Source: CAYTBN01 sp964436045
GTDB taxonomy: Bacteria; Myxococcota_A; UBA796; UBA9615; CAYRNR01
Reading direction: 5' to 3'
Length of the DNA stretch: 64,000 nt
Assembly (NCBI GenBank): GCA_964436045.1
Contig: CAYTBN010000004.1
Location: 129,143 to 193,142, forward strand
Position 1 is the stretch's first letter. Every line of letters starts with the position of its first letter. The position numbers were made by a program, and so were the translations under genes. The notes under the pieces are model-generated. The model was not told the DNA's origin, ran no database searches, and saw nothing but the letters and a program-made list of their open reading frames with translations. Below are positions 59,123-64,000 of the stretch, piece by piece.

Positions 59123-62100
59123 ATGCGATCTCCCGTGACCCGCTGGCTGACCCCCTGTGTCGGCCTCCTGCTCGTCGCCATCTACGCGCTGCCTGCCTGG
59201 CCGCAGGGCGCGAAGGACGAGAAAGAGGAGGAAGAGCGCCGCTCCATCATCTCCCGTCGGAAACTCCAGGAGGAGTTCGACCGGGCGAAGTACGGGGAGA
59301 TGGCCAAGGAGGCGCTGGACGAAGAGATCCGGCGTGCCAAGGACCTGCTGCGAAACGAGGCCTACATCACCGAGCCCCAGATCAAGGCCGAGCTGCTGAT
59401 GCGGCTGGCGGTGGCGTACGAGGAGATGGCCAAGTACGAGTGGGCCGACGAGATGGGGAGCTACGACACCGCCATCGAGGCCTGCTTCGACGAGGGCCGC
59501 GACGACTGCGACGAGGCCATCCAGCTCGATCGGACCCGGTCGATCCAGTACAACAAGAAGGCCATCAGCTCCTACCAGAACCTGCTGGCCAACTACCAGA
59601 CCTTCGGCCGACTGGACGAGGTGCTCTTCCGCATGGCGGTCACCCTCGAGGAGATCGACGAGCGGAAGGAGGCGCTGCAGACCTACACCAAGCTGGTCAA
59701 GCAGTACCAGACCAGCCCCTACGTGCCGGACTCCTACAACGCCATCGGCGAGTACTACTTCGACAACAACAACGCCTACAAGGCGCTGCAGGCCTACAAG
59801 AAGGCCGCCGCCTTCCGCGAGTCCACGATCTACACCTTCGCCCTCTACAAGCTGGGCTGGTGCTACTACAACGTGGGCGAGTTCGACACCGCGATCGAGA
59901 CCATGAAGACCGTGGTCTCGGAGACCGACCGGATGATCGAGCAGGGTGTGGACGTGGGCATCTCGCTCAAGGAAGAGGCCCTCAAGGACCTGGTCCAGTT
60001 CTTCTCCGAGGAGGGGAACCTGGAGGAGGCCAAGGAGTACTTCACCCGCTACGGCCAGAAGAAGTACTACCGCAAGATGCTCAAGCGGCTGGCGACCATC
60101 TACTACGAGCAGGGCAAGAACGAGCTGGTCATCCAGACCTACAAGACCCTGATCGCCGAGGAGCCGATGGCTCCGGACAACCCCGAGTACCAGGACCAGA
60201 TCATCAAGTCGTACTGGGAGCGGGACGCCTTCGAGGAGGCCAACCGCGAGATCGACGAGATGCTCGACCAGTTCGGCCGCTCGTCGCGCTGGGCCCAGGC
60301 CAACGCGGACAACAACGCCGCGCTGGAAGAGGCCGACAACCTGATCGAGAAGAACGTCCGCAAGGCCGCGGTCGACTCCTTCCAGCAGGCCATCAAGCGC
60401 AAGAACAAGGAGCTGCTGATCCTCGCGGAGATCGAATACAAGAAGTACCTCGACTACTTCCCGGACTCCAAGAAGGCCTACGAGATGCGCTTCTGGTACG
60501 GGGAGGTCCTGTACAAGCTCAAGAAGTACGACCTGTCCACCGAGCAGTACGAGCAGGTCGTCGGGATGGATCCCAACGGCAAGTACCTCAAGGACGCGGC
60601 TTCGAACACCATCTTCTCCATCGAGAAGTACATCGGCAAGAAGCAGAAGGAGTGGGACAAGGAAGCCAAGGCGGCTCGGGACGCCATGGAGCAGGAGGAG
60701 GATCCGCTCAGGCGCTACGCGCCCATCGAGCTGAACGAGTGGGAGAAGCGGCTGATCACCGCCTGTGACACCTACGCCAAGGTGCTACCCGACGAGGAGA
60801 ACACCTACCAGGTGCTGTACAAGGCGGCGTTCCTGCTCGACACGCGGAACCACTTCAAGGACGCCAACCAGCGGTACCTGGAGATCATCCGCGCCACGCC
60901 GCGGACCGAGACCGCCCAGTACGCAGTCCACCGGATGCTGTCCACCTACGAGGCCATCGAGGACTGGAGCAACCTGAACACGGTCGCCCGCGAATTCTAC
61001 CAAAACCCGGACGTCGGCAAGACCGAGAAGTTCAAGAAGGAACTGTTCGAGATCTACCAGAACGCCACGGTCAAGCTGGCGGAGGTCAAGGCGGGCGAGG
61101 CGGACGCCAGTGGCGAGCCGGCGGCTGCCGTCGCGGCGGCCGAGGCCTACTACGCCTTCTTCGAGGAGTTCGGTGAGGCCAAGACGGCACCGATGTCGCT
61201 GTACAACGCCGCCTTCTACCAGTTCAAGGGTGACCAGAAGGCGCGCTCCATCGAGCTGCGACACCAGTTCGTCGAGACCTTCCCCGACGAGCCCAAGGAC
61301 GCCAAGGAAGCCGAGCGGCGGCTGTACGAGAAGTCGGTCGCCGTGCTGGCCGAACACTACGACACCATCACCGACTTCGACGAGGCGGTGAAGTACTTCC
61401 ACGTGCTGTACGAGCGCGATCCCGAGTTCGATGCCGAGGGTTTCCTGGCCGCTGACCTGGCGCTGCAGCGCGCCGCTCGTTACCAGCTGGCGATGGGCCT
61501 GTACGACGAGGCCGCTGCGGACTACCACACCTGGATCGGGGCGCACCCGGACGACGAGACCATCCCGGGCATCCTGCTGCGCATCGCCGACGCGTACCGC
61601 AAGGCGGGTCAGCTCGACAATGCGCTCGAGGCCTACAAGACCGTCTACAACGACAAGCGGACCTCCAAGCTCGACCCCGACCTGGTCGTCTTCGCCCGCA
61701 AGACCTACGCTGACATCCTGGCGGAGCAGGGCAAGACCGCCGAGGCGCGCAAGGGCCGCGAGCAGACCATCGCCGAGTACAAGCGGCTGGCCGGCTCTGG
61801 CGCCGAGTTCAAGCGCGCGTCCGTGGACGCCGCCGAATGCCGTTTCTACCTGCTGGCGCCCGAGTTCGACAAGTTCGACGCCCTATCCCTATCGGCTGAC
61901 GAGAAACAGGGTCGGCAGGATCTGAAGGCCAAGCGCAACCAGCTGGACGCGCTGAAGAACAAGTACCTGGAGATGGCCCGCGACGAGGCGGCTGGACCCT
62001 GGTCCATCGCCGGTGCCTACATGGCCGGCCGCGTGGTGCTCGACATGTACGAGGACCTGATGAACGCCCCCTGCCCGGCCAAGCTGACCACCGACCAGTG

Positions 62101-62341
62101 CGACATGTACCAGCAGGGTCTGCAGATTCACGCCTACGAGAACTACCTGTTCCCGACGCTGGACGCCTACCGCGAGGTGCTGAGCGCCGCCGCCGAGGCC
62201 AACGTCTACAACGCCTACACGATCAAGGCGATGGGGACGCTGGGCGAGCTGGCCCCGGACGAGTTCCCTCCCACCGTGGAGGAGATTCCGGAGCCCGCCT
62301 TCATCACCAGCATCTGGACCACCGAGGACTACGCCCAGTGA
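59123..62341 (+). CDS. Large periplasmic TPR protein, NfsD/GltD (AgmU)-like
   Basis: GGAGG at 59112 favours the second ATG (59123), giving 1072 residues. A signal peptide (LLLVAIYALPAWPQGA) leads into more than twenty TPR-type helical hairpins, for example LLMRLAVAYEEMAKYEWADE, YNAIGEYYFDNNNAYKALQA, YKLGWCYYNVGEFDTAIETM, RLATIYYEQGKNELVIQTYK and RIADAYRKAGQLDNALEAYK. Lys-rich helices (about 470-570) interrupt the solenoid. In M. xanthus the fourth gene, NfsD/GltD (AgmU), is a TPR protein of similar size bridging motor and outer membrane. The match is by size, repeat type and position. Confidence 0.75.
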   Translation: MRSPVTRWLTPCVGLLLVAIYALPAWPQGAKDEKEEEERRSIISRRKLQEEFDRAKYGEMAKEALDEEIRRAKDLLRNEAYITEPQIKAELLMRLAVAYEEMAKYEWADEMGSYDTAIEACFDEGRDDCDEAIQLDRTRSIQYNKKAISSYQNLLANYQTFGRLDEVLFRMAVTLEEIDERKEALQTYTKLVKQYQTSPYVPDSYNAIGEYYFDNNNAYKALQAYKKAAAFRESTIYTFALYKLGWCYYNVGEFDTAIETMKTVVSETDRMIEQGVDVGISLKEEALKDLVQFFSEEGNLEEAKEYFTRYGQKKYYRKMLKRLATIYYEQGKNELVIQTYKTLIAEEPMAPDNPEYQDQIIKSYWERDAFEEANREIDEMLDQFGRSSRWAQANADNNAALEEADNLIEKNVRKAAVDSFQQAIKRKNKELLILAEIEYKKYLDYFPDSKKAYEMRFWYGEVLYKLKKYDLSTEQYEQVVGMDPNGKYLKDAASNTIFSIEKYIGKKQKEWDKEAKAARDAMEQEEDPLRRYAPIELNEWEKRLITACDTYAKVLPDEENTYQVLYKAAFLLDTRNHFKDANQRYLEIIRATPRTETAQYAVHRMLSTYEAIEDWSNLNTVAREFYQNPDVGKTEKFKKELFEIYQNATVKLAEVKAGEADASGEPAAAVAAAEAYYAFFEEFGEAKTAPMSLYNAAFYQFKGDQKARSIELRHQFVETFPDEPKDAKEAERRLYEKSVAVLAEHYDTITDFDEAVKYFHVLYERDPEFDAEGFLAADLALQRAARYQLAMGLYDEAAADYHTWIGAHPDDETIPGILLRIADAYRKAGQLDNALEAYKTVYNDKRTSKLDPDLVVFARKTYADILAEQGKTAEARKGREQTIAEYKRLAGSGAEFKRASVDAAECRFYLLAPEFDKFDALSLSADEKQGRQDLKAKRNQLDALKNKYLEMARDEAAGPWSIAGAYMAGRVVLDMYEDLMNAPCPAKLTTDQCDMYQQGLQIHAYENYLFPTLDAYREVLSAAAEANVYNAYTIKAMGTLGELAPDEFPPTVEEIPEPAFITSIWTTEDYAQ

Positions 62342-62358
62342 GGCACGGGAGACCCGTC

Positions 62359-64000
62359 ATGCACCGGAGTCACATCATCCTGCCCCTGATCGCCTTCGCC
62401 ATCCTGGTGGGGTCGGTGTCGTGCAAGACCGGCAACGGCAACACCCGTGGTGGGGGTATGAAGGAAGAGTCCACCACCGATCCCGACCCGTCGTACCGCA
62501 ACGGCGTCGCCGTGCTGGACGCGGGCAAGGACAAGGGACGGACGGACTACGAGAAGGCCTACGGGTTCTTCGTCAACGCCTGCGAGATCGCGTCCCCGCA
62601 CAACGTCTCGGACGATCCCGAGAACCCGCGGATGAGCAAGGATCTGCGTGAGCCGCAGTACTTCTACAACGCCGGCTGGACCGCCGAGCGGCTGGGACGC
62701 ACCAGCGAGGCCGAGGACTACTACCTCGAGGCGCTCGAGATCGAGGGCGACTACACCCGGTCGCTGGTCAACCTGGCGAACCTGTACGCCGAGAGCCGAC
62801 GACCGGGCAAGGCAGCCGATATCTACGAGCAGTACCTGGGCGACCACCCTGGTGACGTGCCGATGATGCTCAACCTGGCCGGCGCCCTCGGCGAGTCCGG
62901 GGACATGGACGCCGCGGAGGCCTGGATCCAGAAGGTCCTGTTCGCCGAGCCCCAGAACGACCAGGCCTACAAGGTGCTGGCGCGCGCCTACTACCAGCAG
63001 GCCAACTACGACATGGCGCTGCTGCTCAACGACATGGCGTCCAACATCCGCGAGGAGGACTCGGAGATCCGCAACACGATGGGTCTGACCTACCTCCAGC
63101 TGGGTGACGAGGTGCTGGCCAGCGAGCAGTTCAACAAGGCCCGCGAACTGGACGCCGGCAACCTGCAGGCCAACCTCAACCTGGGGCTGATGGCGCTGGG
63201 TTCGGGCGACTACCAACTGGCGGCAGAGTGCTTCAACGCGGTCATCGTCGTCTACCCGGGCAACGTGGACGCCCACCTTGGGCTGGCCGTGGCCTACCGC
63301 GGCATCGCCGACTTCGAGTCCGCCATCGCCGAGTACGACACGATCCTGGCCGTCGATCCCTGCGAGCGCCGGGCGCTGGTCAGCAAGTCCGCTGTCCAGG
63401 ACACCCTGCTGAAGGACTTCAAGGCCTCCCGCAAGACCCTGGACGACTACGTTCAGTGCCACGGCAGCGCCGAGATCGACGAGCGGATCTCCCTGGTCGA
63501 CCAGCACCAGTTCGAGAAGGAGGAAGAAGATCGGCAGATGATTGAGATGGAGGAGCTGATTGCCCGCCGCTCCAAGGAGGCGGCGGAGAAGGGCAAGATC
63601 CTCGCCGAGAAGGTCGAGCGTGCCTACAAGCTGTTCGACATGCACGGCGCGGCGGCAGAGGCCATCCATCCTTCGTTCAACCAGAGCCTCGACTTCTACG
63701 TGATGCAGGCCGAGGACGCCATCGGGCTGGGTGACGACCCGGACTACATGCAGACATCGCACGACTACCTGGAGAACTTCGTGCTCCAGGAGTATCTGGT
63801 GGCCCTCGAGCTGCCGGCCGAAACCTGGACGGTTCCGGGCAACCTGGATCCGGTCCCCGAGGGTGGCGAGCCGGCCCCCGAGGGCGGCGAGGCTGCGCCA
63901 GTGGAGGGAGCCGGAGAGACGGCACCGGCCGAGGAGGCCGCGCCCGCCGAGGAGGCCGCGCCCGCCGAGGAGGCCGCGCCCGCCGAGGAGGCCGCGCCCG
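62359..64000 (+). CDS. TPR lipoprotein, NfsE/GltE-like (C-terminus cut by window edge)
   Basis: ATG 62359 begins 17 bp after the previous stop, with GGGAG upstream; 547 codons are visible and the frame is still open at the edge. The lipobox GSVSC (Cys22) has Ser at -3, slightly unusual. About six TPR units follow (YFYNAGWTAERLGRTSEAED; SLVNLANLYAESRRPGKAAD; LNLAGALGESGDMDAAEAWI; NLGLMALGSGDYQLAAECFN), then a charged helix and an Ala/Glu/Pro-repeat tail (PAEEAA). A TPR lipoprotein in fifth place matches GltE/NfsE, an outer-membrane-anchored part of the complex. Confidence 0.75.
   Translation, partial: MHRSHIILPLIAFAILVGSVSCKTGNGNTRGGGMKEESTTDPDPSYRNGVAVLDAGKDKGRTDYEKAYGFFVNACEIASPHNVSDDPENPRMSKDLREPQYFYNAGWTAERLGRTSEAEDYYLEALEIEGDYTRSLVNLANLYAESRRPGKAADIYEQYLGDHPGDVPMMLNLAGALGESGDMDAAEAWIQKVLFAEPQNDQAYKVLARAYYQQANYDMALLLNDMASNIREEDSEIRNTMGLTYLQLGDEVLASEQFNKARELDAGNLQANLNLGLMALGSGDYQLAAECFNAVIVVYPGNVDAHLGLAVAYRGIADFESAIAEYDTILAVDPCERRALVSKSAVQDTLLKDFKASRKTLDDYVQCHGSAEIDERISLVDQHQFEKEEEDRQMIEMEELIARRSKEAAEKGKILAEKVERAYKLFDMHGAAAEAIHPSFNQSLDFYVMQAEDAIGLGDDPDYMQTSHDYLENFVLQEYLVALELPAETWTVPGNLDPVPEGGEPAPEGGEAAPVEGAGETAPAEEAAPAEEAAPAEEAAPAEEAAP
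63928..63999 (+). repeat. 18-bp tandem repeat encoding PAEEAA units
   Basis: GCCGAGGAGGCCGCGCCC is repeated four times without change, up to the window edge, encoding AEEAAP units in the TPR lipoprotein. Perfect identity suggests recent expansion or active slippage; an assembly collapse or expansion here is also possible. Confidence 0.8.

Overview
The window is a very GC-rich chromosomal stretch with frequent GTG/TTG starts. It carries many secreted lipoproteins with Asp-rich GDDDDS-type linkers, MopE-type Asp/Cys metal-binding repeats, a Ser/Thr kinase fused to a formylglycine-generating-enzyme-like domain, myxobacterial-type outer-membrane beta-barrels and an operon resembling the Myxococcus Nfs/Glt trans-envelope complex. 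Together these point to an uncultured member of the Myxococcota (formerly Deltaproteobacteria). That is an inference from gene content; there is no 16S gene here. I see no prophage, insertion sequence or CRISPR array.

Layout, left to right. (1) 1-1326: left-truncated SppA protease and two small unknown genes. (2) 1483-6523: TonB-dependent receptor plus a metal-binding-repeat lipoprotein. (3) 6812-8479: zinc-ribbon membrane protein and a solitary mreB. (4) 15205-8493, minus strand: acyl-CoA operon with a crotonase, a glutaconyl-CoA decarboxylase alpha-like carboxyltransferase, two DRE-TIM metallolyase (HMG-CoA-lyase-like) genes and a DUF4424/HEAT-like protein. (5) 18557-15300, minus strand: coupled operon of an unknown protein, a six-hairpin glycosidase-like protein, a membrane protein and an LpxH-like phosphoesterase. 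(6) 18597-32140: VCBS and VWA lipoproteins, rarA, a beta-barrel protein, aspartokinase, a clan-A glycoside hydrolase and gapA. (7) 32144-38252: DUF99, panB/panC, a deoxynucleoside kinase, ssb and a GAF-GGDEF protein. (8) 38750-47994: tRNA-Met(CAT), Ser/Thr kinase-FGE fusion, tetratricopeptide-like lipoprotein, class A penicillin-binding protein, two LPS-type glycosyltransferases and tRNA-Cys(GCA). (9) 48174-54325: exbB-exbD-tonB-receptor-lipoprotein operon. (10) 55328 to the right edge: two tandem beta-barrels, two TPR proteins and a TPR lipoprotein, in the order of M. xanthus nfsA-E/gltA-E.

Envelope biology dominates. There are two TonB receptors, each paired with a lipoprotein, and a complete ExbB/ExbD/TonB energiser. 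There are also cell-wall and LPS synthesis genes, and a putative trans-envelope machine which in Myxococcus is driven by the same class of proton-fuelled TolQ/ExbB motor. Metabolism is represented by gapA, aspartokinase, pantothenate synthesis and an unusual acyl-CoA operon.

The strongest leads are the Nfs/Glt-like operon, the TonB receptor with two TonB-C-terminal-like domains in its own periplasmic region, the GcdA/DRE-TIM/crotonase operon (one gene seems to need a non-standard start to keep its catalytic motif), the family of three VWA lipoproteins, and a 122-nt near-perfectly centred palindromic element. All family assignments come from reading motifs by eye; no database search was possible.
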